Of a stretch of DNA of 61,787 nt, positions 53,049 to 61,728 are shown piece by piece. Under the pieces are notes generated by a model. It did not search any database, was not told the DNA's origin, and worked only from the letters and a program-made list of their open reading frames with translations. The position numbers were made by a program, and so were the translations under genes. Every line of letters starts with the position of its first letter. Position 1 is the first letter of the stretch. Source of the stretch: Bacilli bacterium (lineage in GTDB: Bacteria > Bacillota_I > Bacilli_A > ML615J-28 > CAG-313); assembly GCA_017463365.1 (NCBI GenBank), contig JAFTPH010000065.1, positions 1 through 61,787 of the forward strand, read 5' to 3'.

Positions 53049-53077
53049 ATTTTAACATGTTTTTCGAAAAATTACAA
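53049..53077 (-). promoter_or_regulatory. Promoter of the helicase operon with TTTCGAAA in the spacer
   Basis: -35 TTGTAA (53072-53077), 17 bases, -10 TAAAAT (53049-53054). TTTTTCGAAAAA (53060-53071) is a palindrome inside the spacer. Confidence 0.7.
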
Positions 53078-53255
53078 ATTTTATATAGATAAATATCCAA
53101 TTATCAATAGAATAACAAAACATATTTAATGTAACAAGTAATTAACCTGTTTTTTACTTAATAATAGTTCTGAATCTTCATATTTTGCTTCATCTAAACT
53201 ATTAATATTTTTTAATACATTCACCTTTTTTCTTTATCATTATATAATAAAAGAC

Positions 53256-53273
53256 CACACAAAAGTGGTCCTA
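53256..53273 (-). terminator. Terminator of the restriction-modification operon
   Basis: Stem GACCAC/GTGGTC followed on the minus strand by TTTTATTATA. Confidence 0.65.
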
Positions 53274-53278
53274 CAGCA

Positions 53279-53776
53279 TTAAATTTTTGGTACTAATGTT
53301 TTATAATCTATTGACTTAGTTATTAAATCCCATTTACCGACTTGCATCTTTTTAATTTTTCTCCCATCCCCAAAATCTAATAAATCTTCTCTTGATAAAT
53401 TATTTAATATTTTATTCAAACTTCCGATACCACTTGATGAAAGCAAAAAAGCCTCTGATGGATCACACAATTTACAATATGACCATAATTGTCCTAAATC
53501 ATGTAAATTTAACTGTGTTTTCTTTGCTTCAATAAAAACAATATTAGTCTTATTTTTTTGAATTATAATACCTAGAACATCTATTTGTATATCAAGACCA
53601 ACTACTTGAGGATATTCATTAATAACACCATATTCTTCCAAGTATAAATCTAATGTTCGCGTATGCGAATCAATTGTTATTATTTTTGAATTTTTATATT
53701 TATCAGATAAATATTGTTGCAACCATATACGCATTGGTTCATACAATTCAATTTCTTTTAATACATTATTCGCCAT
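53279..53776 (-). CDS. Small PD-(D/E)XK nuclease subunit of the RM operon
   Basis: 165 residues. The nuclease motif is IQIDVLGII (Asp66) and FIEAKK (Glu83, Lys85), with an N-terminal helical EPMRIWLQQYL segment. It overlaps the LAGLIDADG-like gene by 11 bases and is last in the operon; a terminator follows. It is too small to be a usual type II enzyme on its own, so it probably acts with the adjacent DNA-binding-like protein. Confidence 0.78.
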   Translation of the reverse strand: MANNVLKEIELYEPMRIWLQQYLSDKYKNSKIITIDSHTRTLDLYLEEYGVINEYPQVVGLDIQIDVLGIIIQKNKTNIVFIEAKKTQLNLHDLGQLWSYCKLCDPSEAFLLSSSGIGSLNKILNNLSREDLLDFGDGRKIKKMQVGKWDLITKSIDYKTLVPKI

Positions 53777-54638
53777 AACCTAAACTTTTAGCTAAATCAG
53801 TCCATGAATCAAAATGCTTTCCACGAATTTCTTCTGGTAAGGATAGATCATTCTCTCCTGGATGATTTGGTTTTTTTCCTCTTCTTATAGTCTTTTCCCA
53901 GTAAAACTTATGCGTTTTATTTGGATCCTTCTTAGTTAATAATTCAGCACTATATTTTTCAAGTGCTTCTTGTTTATGTTGAATATTAAATCCTATAGGC
54001 AAGAATTCATTTGCATATATTTTAATTTGATGTTCCTTTTTCCAATATAATGTCTTCCCTTCGTCGTATTTTTTTAAATGCCCATCACGAAAATTAGGAT
54101 GCCCAAAGTCTATCGTTTGAACAGGAATATCAACATCTTTAAGCATATTTGCAATATCAATTACCATATACCAATTACCTGGTATTTCAATGTAAACTCT
54201 ATGTACTCCTTCTTCTCCAAAAGCAATATTACTTTTTCTTATATGAGCAGTAACATCCGCAATCCCTCTTAATAGGGATTTTTTCTCATCTGTAGTCAAT
54301 AAATATAATTCACTGTTCATTTTCATAGTTGAATGATGATTCCCATTACTTATTAATCTTAATATTTCTCTGATAACATAATCATTATTTTTCTTTACAA
54401 ATGACATTTTCGTTGAATGTTTTGTTTGTGTAATTGTAAGTTCATGACCAATTAGAGGTTCAATAATTCCTCTAATATCTACTGTACTTGCTTTTACATA
54501 TATTGCAACATCTTTCTGATCATCAGTATATAAATTTTTATAAGGAATATCAATTATAACAGTAGTATCAATATTACCTCTTTGAATTTCTCCATTTCCT
54601 AATATCATTCCTATTAAATATGCCATTTCTATATTCAT
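53766..54638 (-). CDS. Degenerate LAGLIDADG-fold protein, possible DNA-recognition subunit
   Basis: 290 residues. Two LAGLIDADG-like helices are seen: YLIGMILGNGEI (7-18) and SLLRGIADVTAHI (121-133). At the position of the catalytic acid, the first has Asn and the second has Thr, so cleavage by this domain is not expected. The C-terminal 80 residues are basic (KTHKFYWEKTIRRGKKPNHP). The gene begins one base after the C5 methylase stop and overlaps the nuclease. It is probably a sequence-specific DNA-binding subunit of the operon. Confidence 0.65.
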   Translation of the reverse strand: MNIEMAYLIGMILGNGEIQRGNIDTTVIIDIPYKNLYTDDQKDVAIYVKASTVDIRGIIEPLIGHELTITQTKHSTKMSFVKKNNDYVIREILRLISNGNHHSTMKMNSELYLLTTDEKKSLLRGIADVTAHIRKSNIAFGEEGVHRVYIEIPGNWYMVIDIANMLKDVDIPVQTIDFGHPNFRDGHLKKYDEGKTLYWKKEHQIKIYANEFLPIGFNIQHKQEALEKYSAELLTKKDPNKTHKFYWEKTIRRGKKPNHPGENDLSLPEEIRGKHFDSWTDLAKSLGYGE

Positions 54639-54639
54639 A

Positions 54640-55722
54640 TTATTTATTATCTCCTAATACTTCGTATATTTTATCTGCTATTGCTTTTGCCATTAACGGT
54701 GGTACAGCATTACCAATTTGTTGGCGTATTTGTACTTTAGGTCCAACAAATATAAATTTATCATCAAATGATTGTAACCTTGCAGCTTCTCTAGGTGTAA
54801 TAGAACGATTCAAAAAAGGATGATTGTTAGTGCCATTGGAACATGCATCAAATCTAGTGTCTATTGTCGGTGAAACATAATCCCATTTAAGTCTCCCCCA
54901 TGTCCCTGAAAATTGTTGTTTACCTAACATTTCTTCTGGAAGATGTTCTTTGCCACATTCAGGTGGAATCATTTCTAATTTTTTTATTGCAATATCTGCG
55001 TGTCGTGAAGCTTGATGGTTATATAACTTAAGACTACCTTGTCTCATAAGTTTTTGATATTCCGATGATGATTCAGTAATATATTCTTGTTCAAATGCAC
55101 CTTCGCCAGAATTCAAATAAGCTAAGTCAAATATTGCATTTTTAACTGTAACATTGTTTTCACATTTTTTTATCGGCAATGGTATACTACTATGTTTACA
55201 ACATATAAATATGGCTCTTTGTCTAGATTGAGGGACTCCAAAATCCGAAGCAGTTAAAATTCCATATTCCACAAAGTAACCTAATTTTTTTACACGTTTG
55301 ATTATTTCATCTTTGAACCATCCTGCTGATGTTGATAATAGAGCTTTTACATTTTCTATTACAAATACATCTGGTTTTATTATCTCTACTAAATTTAGGT
55401 ATTCATTGAACAAATAATTTCTTGGATCATCTAGACCTAGTTTTTTTCCTTTTAAAGAAAAACCCTGACACGGTGGTCCACCAATTATCATATTAACTTT
55501 AAAATTAAAACTTGTTTTTACAATCTCGTCTTTAATTTCTTTATTTGTTATATCTCCATTAATTATATAAACATTTGGCATATTATGCTTGAAAGTATTT
55601 AAAGCAGTTTTATTAAAATCTACAGCAACTACAGTTTCAAAATTTTCATTTTTTTCTATACCGTATGAAAAACCACCTGCTCCTGCAAATAAGTCTAATA
55701 TTCTAAATTTTTCAATCTTCAT
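54640..55722 (-). CDS. C5-cytosine DNA methyltransferase
   Basis: 360 residues with all main motifs: LDLFAGAGGFSYGIE (I), GGPPCQGFSLKG (IV, catalytic Cys85), IENVKALL (VI), QSRQRAIF (VIII) and IGNAVPPLMAKAIAD (X). It methylates C5 of cytosine in a specific site. It overlaps the preceding adenine methylase by 11 bases (start inside its end). Both methylases and the two downstream genes form one RM operon. Confidence 0.96.
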   Translation of the reverse strand: MKIEKFRILDLFAGAGGFSYGIEKNENFETVVAVDFNKTALNTFKHNMPNVYIINGDITNKEIKDEIVKTSFNFKVNMIIGGPPCQGFSLKGKKLGLDDPRNYLFNEYLNLVEIIKPDVFVIENVKALLSTSAGWFKDEIIKRVKKLGYFVEYGILTASDFGVPQSRQRAIFICCKHSSIPLPIKKCENNVTVKNAIFDLAYLNSGEGAFEQEYITESSSEYQKLMRQGSLKLYNHQASRHADIAIKKLEMIPPECGKEHLPEEMLGKQQFSGTWGRLKWDYVSPTIDTRFDACSNGTNNHPFLNRSITPREAARLQSFDDKFIFVGPKVQIRQQIGNAVPPLMAKAIADKIYEVLGDNK

Positions 55723-56761
55723 ATTTTATTTTTCCTTTTGTTGGTAATGGATTTTTATTTTTAATTAATATTCTTTTAAATATTTCTTTACCACCAATTG
55801 TTGGCTTAAATAAATCGTATTCGTTATCTGATCCATGATTGGCTTCCCCAATAATATCAAATTGATCAGCATTAAATTTATTAATTATTGTAATTGGAAC
55901 TCCCATTATACCTTCATAATCATACGGTATGTCAGTAATTTTTTTCACATTAATTGCATCATACAAATCATATTTCGGATAATCAATAGGGTTATAGCAT
56001 TTAGTCAAATTAATTCTTTTATGTCTTCTCTCAATATCTAAATTAGTCAACCACATAGCATTTCCTAGACTTCTCCATTTTTGTCCATCTTTATCTACCC
56101 AATATCTTGTTTTTCTAGGTTCAGAACAATTTGGAACTTTAAACTTCATTTCACCAAATTGGTATCCTGTCCAAGCTTCATTTTTTTGAATAAGAGGAAA
56201 TATTTCTTTATATGTCAATGCATTTTGATTACCAATCAATAAATATTTTTTTTTATAGGTAAGTATTTCAGAAATCAATTCTTTAAATAATGAGAAAGGT
56301 GGATTTGTAACAATTATATCGGCTTGCACTAAATATTCTATACATTCATTACTTCTAAAATCACCATCACCTTTTAATTCTTTAATTACATTTTTAAATC
56401 TTAGTAATTTTAAAATATATTCATCCGAAAACACTTCATTTAATTCCGAAAACTTTTCTATATCCAATACGTATCCGCTATTTTTCCTTTTTGATTTAAT
56501 AAATTTAGTTTGCGTTCCTGCAACTTTTGAAAATCCATATGATGTACATATTAACCTTTTTAATCTTAGGGTGTTAAAATTTTTTAAAAAGTATTTACAA
56601 AAATTTGATTCAAATGGATCATCGCAATTACATAACACGGTTTTATTTTCAAAATGCTTTGAATAATGAGAGAGTTCATTTTCTATGGTATCATAAGTTG
56701 TATAAAATTCATCATCTTTCGTATTTTTCGCGTATTGAAGATTTGTATTCTTATTTGCCAT
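55712..56761 (-). CDS. EcoRI-type adenine-specific DNA methyltransferase
   Basis: 349 residues. The family start DDEFYTTYDTIENELSHY and the catalytic NPPF (153-156, ADIIVTNPPFSLFK) match the EcoRI methylase group. It is expected to make N6-methyladenine. The start at 56761 is eight bases after AAAGGAG; the next ATG upstream is too close to that site. It is first in the RM operon, behind a TATAAT (56793-56798) and a TTTCGAAA site. Confidence 0.92.
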   Translation of the reverse strand: MANKNTNLQYAKNTKDDEFYTTYDTIENELSHYSKHFENKTVLCNCDDPFESNFCKYFLKNFNTLRLKRLICTSYGFSKVAGTQTKFIKSKRKNSGYVLDIEKFSELNEVFSDEYILKLLRFKNVIKELKGDGDFRSNECIEYLVQADIIVTNPPFSLFKELISEILTYKKKYLLIGNQNALTYKEIFPLIQKNEAWTGYQFGEMKFKVPNCSEPRKTRYWVDKDGQKWRSLGNAMWLTNLDIERRHKRINLTKCYNPIDYPKYDLYDAINVKKITDIPYDYEGIMGVPITIINKFNADQFDIIGEANHGSDNEYDLFKPTIGGKEIFKRILIKNKNPLPTKGKIKYED

Positions 56762-56792
56762 ATCCATTACTCCTTTCATCATTTTCTAATAT

Positions 56793-56811
56793 ATTATAAC
56801 ATATTTCGAAA
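56793..56811 (-). promoter_or_regulatory. RM operon promoter region with TTTCGAAA
   Basis: TATAAT (56793-56798) on the minus strand is preceded by ATTTCGAAAT; TTTCGAAA is at 56804-56811. A clear -35 is lacking. Confidence 0.5.
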
Positions 56812-56916
56812 TTTTATGCCATAAAATAAGATTATTCAACATATTTATTATTTTTTTATAAAATTCTAATTCAGCAAATATTTATTTTTAAAAAAGTTGG
56901 AAGTTCTTACAACACT

Positions 56917-58047
56917 CTATTTTGTACTCCCTACATAAATAACTTCATTGTGGTATTTTAAATAACGTTCCATATCAGGATTATATTTAATATCATATAC
57001 TTGTCCATCTATCAAGTGTAATTTTTCTATATTTTCTTTACTAATTAAATTTGAAATTAATATAGTCCCATCTTTTTTAAATGTAATTGATCCACTATCA
57101 AACAATCTATCGAAAGTCGCAGAAAGAAGCAATCCATTATCAACTGATAATCTTTCTTCATTGTTTGAAACAGCCCACGGTTTAATATGACTTGCAATTA
57201 AAACTTGTGAAATATTAATATCTGTAATAATACATCTATTATTATATTTTTCTTTTAGTTTATCTCTAAATAAACCTTGTCCTTTTCTTGCTTTAATTAA
57301 TGTTTCTTTTTCAGTTTCAGTTAACTTTTTATCTTTTTGCAAATTTTCTATTTCTTCTACTTCTTTCTTACCTAAATCAGTATTATGATAAATATAGCAA
57401 CGATATCTTTTTAATGAATTGCTATACATCCTTTTTCCTTTTTTATCTTTTTCAATAAATGATGGAGTTTTCATTATGATTGATATTGCTAAATCTAGTT
57501 CCATTAAATTCATTTCTTCTAATGGTTTACTTATTATACCTTCCTTTAGCATATCATCAGATACGACTGATAGGCCACTTATATAGTGGTCTATTGATCT
57601 TTTTGATAATGGTTCACCATCAGCCTTTTTATACATTTCTTTTAACCACTGTTCAAAGTTCATACCTAGTTTTTCTTCAATCAATGAATAATGTTTTTCA
57701 TCAATTTTATGAACAGTTCTAAATTGATTAATAAATACTTTGCATTCATTATGACTTATATAAGGTGAAGAATAGTTAATCTTGTCAATTCTTACATCCA
57801 CAGTCAATTTATTATTACAATAATTTTCTGGTGAGTTTTCTAAAATATAAGGTGCTTTTACAATTGTTCCAATTGCATATATACCACTTTCATAACTCTT
57901 ATTTTGAGAACCAACATGTAATAACACAATATTTCCAACATTCATGGATGAAGTTGCTAGAAAAGGCTCAACGTGTCCAACCCTTTGTACCTTTTCAAAC
58001 ATATTCCATTGATTTAAATTTACTGGTTCATAATAATATGCACTCAT
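56917..58047 (-). CDS. EVE-HNH modification-dependent restriction endonuclease (type IV-like)
   Basis: 376 residues. The N-terminal 130 residues look like an EVE/PUA-type modified-base reader (GNIVLLHVGSQ, then GIYAIGTIVKAP). The C-terminal HNH nuclease is clear: RCIITDI, ASHIKPWAVSN, LSVDNGLLLSATFDRLFDSG. Enzymes of this build cut DNA with modified cytosines. The ribosome site AAGGAGG lies in the end of the small preceding frame. It must avoid the host's own methylated DNA, so its target is probably a modification other than those of the local RM operon. Confidence 0.85.
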   Translation of the reverse strand: MSAYYYEPVNLNQWNMFEKVQRVGHVEPFLATSSMNVGNIVLLHVGSQNKSYESGIYAIGTIVKAPYILENSPENYCNNKLTVDVRIDKINYSSPYISHNECKVFINQFRTVHKIDEKHYSLIEEKLGMNFEQWLKEMYKKADGEPLSKRSIDHYISGLSVVSDDMLKEGIISKPLEEMNLMELDLAISIIMKTPSFIEKDKKGKRMYSNSLKRYRCYIYHNTDLGKKEVEEIENLQKDKKLTETEKETLIKARKGQGLFRDKLKEKYNNRCIITDINISQVLIASHIKPWAVSNNEERLSVDNGLLLSATFDRLFDSGSITFKKDGTILISNLISKENIEKLHLIDGQVYDIKYNPDMERYLKYHNEVIYVGSTK

Positions 58048-58049
58048 GA

Positions 58050-58214
58050 TTAAACCTCCTTAGGTTTTTTAACAATAAGATTACTTATTCCTAATATATA
58101 TCCTATTTTATTTGGAAGTGTTTTTGTTAATACTTTATATAGTTCAGTAGATGAATCTACTTTTTCACTTCCATCATTGTAGTTTTCTAATATATATTTA
58201 AATAGTTTATTCAT
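58050..58214 (-). pseudogene. MrcB-like N-terminal fragment
   Basis: 54 residues from ATG 58214. MNKLFKYILENYNDGSEKVD...LYKVLTKTLPNKI resembles the start of MrcB/DUF3578 (McrB N-terminal) domains. It is too short to be complete. A longer frame from a TTG at 58295 overlaps the RT stop but has no ribosome site. It may be a remnant of a larger restriction gene or a real small subunit. The HNH gene follows two bases later. Confidence 0.35.
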
Positions 58215-58291
58215 TATTTTATTTTTAATACTTTTTGATAATATATAAATATATGTAATTTTTAATAGGCGTAAATATTTGCACACTAAAA

Positions 58292-61252
58292 TCAATCGTC
58301 ACATTCTAAACTAAAATATTCTTTGTCAAAATCATCAGTTTCTCTTTTTACAACAATTCCTATATGCGCACCAGCTGATAAAGGCTTATATTTTTTATCT
58401 TCATGTTTTTTATTACCCTCAGCTCTATTGTTATGAAGTGATTTAATATCTACCTTCCCAACAGCTAAATAGCCATTTTTTCCACCTTTTAATCTTACTA
58501 TATCTTTGTAAATAGTAGGAAAAGGTCCTGTTATTTTGGAATCACCATATTCTGATGTATTTGCTAAACTAACATAGCAATATAATTCTCTAGCAGTAGC
58601 ATCTACTATAGATGAAAAATAATTTGTATCTCTGTTAAATACTGGTACAAATAAATTCGTGATACTATCTAATAAATCACAACGTTCTTTTAATGATGTT
58701 AATTCATAACATAGTAAATTTGTAAAAAATCCATTTCTAAATGAAACAATTTTAGGGCTTCTTTTTTCAGCATCATTAAATAACAATTTATTTTCATTAA
58801 ACATCTCAATTTCTTCATATGTATAATATTTTTTCTCTCTCATATCACAAAACATTAGTTTATAAACGCTACAAACTTTAAAAGGATATAAGGATGCAAC
58901 ACAGTTTGCAACCCTTTGTTCTTTGCTCCCAACACTTTTATTTACTATAAATTGTAATCCAAATGTTACTTGAATATTATGTCTTCTTGCAAAAAACATA
59001 ATATCTAACATCCAAGAAAATGGAATAGATAACTCGGGTAGAACTAAATGATCTATCTTATTTTTTATTGCTTCATTTAATATGTGGTTAATTAAACGTT
59101 TATATTTAACATCACAATATGTTTCTTTCTTTTTTAATTTTTCTTTTAATATGTTTTCTTTTAGTGGTATACTAGCTATTCCTATATTATAATCTCCATA
59201 GTCTATAAGTTTTTTTGTATAGTTCTCTAACCTCTCTTTATAATCTTCATCTGTTTCGTTAATCCCCCTTTTAGGAGCAACAAGTTGATTTAGCAATTTT
59301 ACTATTTGCTTGCCATTATTTGCTGTATACTCAAATTCATGCTTTCTAATAGCACGTTCATCATAATAAACTGCTCCAATATTATGCGGAGTAACAAACA
59401 TATCTTTTTCAATTTTATTTATTTTACAATATTCATCTATTATTTGATCATAATTTATATTACTACAATTATTAAAAATCTCTTGCATAGAAAAATATGC
59501 ACTTAACTCCTCAATAGATACCCAATAAGGTAAATATTCTTTCTTTTTTTCATCTAGTTCATATACATAATCGCTTATTTTATTTTTCCTCAACAAATAT
59601 AATGGTTTTGTTGTAATATTTCTATTAATCATTAGTGATTTTAGCCATTTATCACTATTAATATTTTTATCTATTTTTTTAGCAGATAAAGTCATATTCT
59701 TTAAATGTTTTAAAATTAATATTAAATTATAATTTGTCATTTTTTTGACTTTTTCTTCATTTTTATAATCCCCATTTTCAAAAACAAATTTAATATTATT
59801 ACTAATATATTTAAACATATTATCATAATATCTTTTTACATATTTACGTCCAAAAATATTTAACAAATTAAATATCTTTTCCCAAAATTGATGATATTTT
59901 ATTCCTTCATCATTTGATAAAACATCAATTAACATTTCCGCTATTTTACTACCTTCTTTTTCTATATCCTCTTTTGATACATTCTTGTATAAATTAAAAA
60001 GTTTTGTCAACATTATTGATAATGAATATTTATCAATTGATGTAGTTTTTAAATCACTTATTTTATTTAAATATTCACTGCTTTGATATCTAAATAACTC
60101 ATTTACTAATGTTTTCTCCGTTATAGCATCTTCTACATAATATCCTACATCGCTAACCCGCATCAGTATTTTGTTTTTATATATTTTAGATAAGATATCT
60201 TTATCTGCTTTTTTGAAATAATACATATCAATTTTTTTAGGATTTATTTCTAATTTATTAACGAAATTATTATCTTTTAATTGTAGATGTTTGAAAGGAA
60301 TAAAGCATTCATTATCTTTGAAAGTCAAAAATCCAAATGTATTTTCTATAATTTTCTCTATGTTTAATTCTTTTTTGTTTTTTATAGTAGCATCAGATAA
60401 TGGATAAACAATTATCATATCATCTACATATCTACCATAATATCCCTTACCTTCTACTTGACCTCTCACATATTTATCATACTTTGATAAGGCGATATTA
60501 CTTATAATTTTTGAAGAATATAATCCTATTGGCAAAACATATCTTTTTGTATTTTTTTTAAGTTTTTTGTATTTTTTTAAAAGATTATTATATTTACTAT
60601 ATATTTTTTCAATTACTAAACAATTAACATCATTATCTAATTGTAAATAATCTTTAATTTCATCAAAATTAACATAATAGTTATAATAGTATTGTTTTAT
60701 ATCATAATTAATTAAAATTAAATCATCATTTGGATTTAACCTTCTTATCGCTGAAAATGCATTATTTCTCCAAGATGTATATTTATAAAAGTATGGTTCA
60801 AAGAAAGTAGAATTATCAATTTCTGATTCAAATAATTTAAAACTTGATAATACGTTACCATATATAGAATCATCATCCAAAATTTTTTTATTATAACATT
60901 CTTTACCTACATCTAATGTCCATAAAACATCAAGTAAAAAAATTTCAATTGGAGCATCTATAAAAAAATTAACTGAATCAACATAATTTTCATCGGTTAA
61001 TCCATATATTATGTTTTTCGACGCTTTTTTCTCAACTTTTTTAGGTAAAGAAAATATAGATATTTTATCAAGATATAAATCAAATAATTTCAAATCTCCA
61101 TTATATATTTTAGCCACTTCATCGAAAGTTTTTTCAAAATTTTCTTTTGATTCGAAATCAGCTATCATATATTTATACTTAATGTTATTTGAATAATAAA
61201 TATCACTTTTCATCTTGACATATGCTTTTTTTACTTCATCAACTGTTACCAT
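58292..61252 (-). CDS. Reverse transcriptase-nitrilase fusion (defence-associated RT, DRT type 1-like)
   Basis: 986 residues. RT motifs: INYDIKQYYYNYY (Asp183 region), YVLPIGLYSSKIISNIAL (239-256) and YYGRYVDDMIIVYP with the YVDD at 275-278. A C-terminal nitrilase (C-N hydrolase) domain from about 700 has Glu740 in VLPELS and Cys848 in NLLCYEL, fitting the Glu-Lys-Cys triad. This RT-nitrilase arrangement is known from the UG1/UG5 (DRT type 1) phage-defence RTs. Start ATG has AGGAGGATATT. Middle region is 300-700, unassigned. Confidence 0.88.
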   Translation of the reverse strand: MVTVDEVKKAYVKMKSDIYYSNNIKYKYMIADFESKENFEKTFDEVAKIYNGDLKLFDLYLDKISIFSLPKKVEKKASKNIIYGLTDENYVDSVNFFIDAPIEIFLLDVLWTLDVGKECYNKKILDDDSIYGNVLSSFKLFESEIDNSTFFEPYFYKYTSWRNNAFSAIRRLNPNDDLILINYDIKQYYYNYYVNFDEIKDYLQLDNDVNCLVIEKIYSKYNNLLKKYKKLKKNTKRYVLPIGLYSSKIISNIALSKYDKYVRGQVEGKGYYGRYVDDMIIVYPLSDATIKNKKELNIEKIIENTFGFLTFKDNECFIPFKHLQLKDNNFVNKLEINPKKIDMYYFKKADKDILSKIYKNKILMRVSDVGYYVEDAITEKTLVNELFRYQSSEYLNKISDLKTTSIDKYSLSIMLTKLFNLYKNVSKEDIEKEGSKIAEMLIDVLSNDEGIKYHQFWEKIFNLLNIFGRKYVKRYYDNMFKYISNNIKFVFENGDYKNEEKVKKMTNYNLILILKHLKNMTLSAKKIDKNINSDKWLKSLMINRNITTKPLYLLRKNKISDYVYELDEKKKEYLPYWVSIEELSAYFSMQEIFNNCSNINYDQIIDEYCKINKIEKDMFVTPHNIGAVYYDERAIRKHEFEYTANNGKQIVKLLNQLVAPKRGINETDEDYKERLENYTKKLIDYGDYNIGIASIPLKENILKEKLKKKETYCDVKYKRLINHILNEAIKNKIDHLVLPELSIPFSWMLDIMFFARRHNIQVTFGLQFIVNKSVGSKEQRVANCVASLYPFKVCSVYKLMFCDMREKKYYTYEEIEMFNENKLLFNDAEKRSPKIVSFRNGFFTNLLCYELTSLKERCDLLDSITNLFVPVFNRDTNYFSSIVDATARELYCYVSLANTSEYGDSKITGPFPTIYKDIVRLKGGKNGYLAVGKVDIKSLHNNRAEGNKKHEDKKYKPLSAGAHIGIVVKRETDDFDKEYFSLECDD

Positions 61253-61282
61253 AATATCCTCCTAATTAATATTCAACAACTG

Positions 61283-61549
61283 CTAAATTATCCTTATATC
61301 CGCTTCAGCAAAATCCAACGTATATTCGTGATTTATTGTTTTGATAAAACCATTTACTTTAATTATACAATTAAGTTCTTCTTTTATTATTCTTATTAGT
61401 TCTTGTTCGTGGGTTTCTCCTTGTTCTATTTTGCCACCAGGAAACTCCCATTTAAAAACACATTCACCTTTCGATCTCCTTTGACAACAAAATACTTTGT
61501 TGTCTTTTTTTATTATTGCTGCAACAACTTCATAATGTGGTTTATTCAT
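61283..61549 (-). pseudogene. Truncated Nudix (MutT-like) gene
   Basis: 88 residues. MNKPHYEVVAAIIKKDNKVF and the Nudix box GGKIEQGETHEQELIRIIKEEL are clear, with Ile instead of Glu after the conserved Arg. The frame stops at FAEADIRII, about 40 residues short of the usual MutT length, 30 bases before the RT start. It is probably a remnant left when the RT gene joined this locus, though a short functional enzyme cannot be excluded. Confidence 0.7.
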
Positions 61550-61594
61550 ATTAATAATCTCAACTTTCTAAAAATGAGTATTTTATATACTAAT

Positions 61595-61623
61595 ATTTTA
61601 TCATATTTTGATGTTTTTCGAAA
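61595..61623 (-). promoter_or_regulatory. Promoter region of the Nudix-RT unit with TTTCGAAA
   Basis: TAAAAT (61595-61600) on the minus strand with TTTCGAAA at 61616-61623. No convincing -35. Confidence 0.4.
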
Positions 61624-61678
61624 ATTAAATGTAATTATAAATAAAAAGATAATATAACTTAGTTTGGGGTTTTGATAT

Positions 61679-61728
61679 ACCTATAACTTTCTTTGGGGTC
61701 TCCCCAATGTTAGTTATAGGTTTTTTTA
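61679..61728 (+). terminator. Compound hairpin with T-run at the right edge
   Basis: Outer stem ACCTATAACT/AGTTATAGGT and inner stem TTGGGG/CCCCAA, followed on the plus strand by TTTTTTT. No plus-strand gene lies before it, so it may end a transcript of an unseen RNA or be the end of a convergent unit. Confidence 0.55.

Larger units (their letters stand above)
53015..53278. other. Intergenic region before the helicase operon
   Basis: 264 bases with the promoter at 53049-53077, the terminator at 53256-53273, and a 33-codon GTG-started frame (53126-53227) that I consider weak. Confidence 0.4.

Noticed and set aside
53049-53077. LexA-type SOS box in the helicase promoter
   Set aside because: The palindrome is TTTTTCGAAAAA, without the GAAC...GTTC arms of a Firmicute LexA site.
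53126-53227. 33-residue GTG-started frame before the helicase promoter
   Set aside because: Short, no independent ribosome site, no recognisable sequence; could be a remnant but evidence is too thin.
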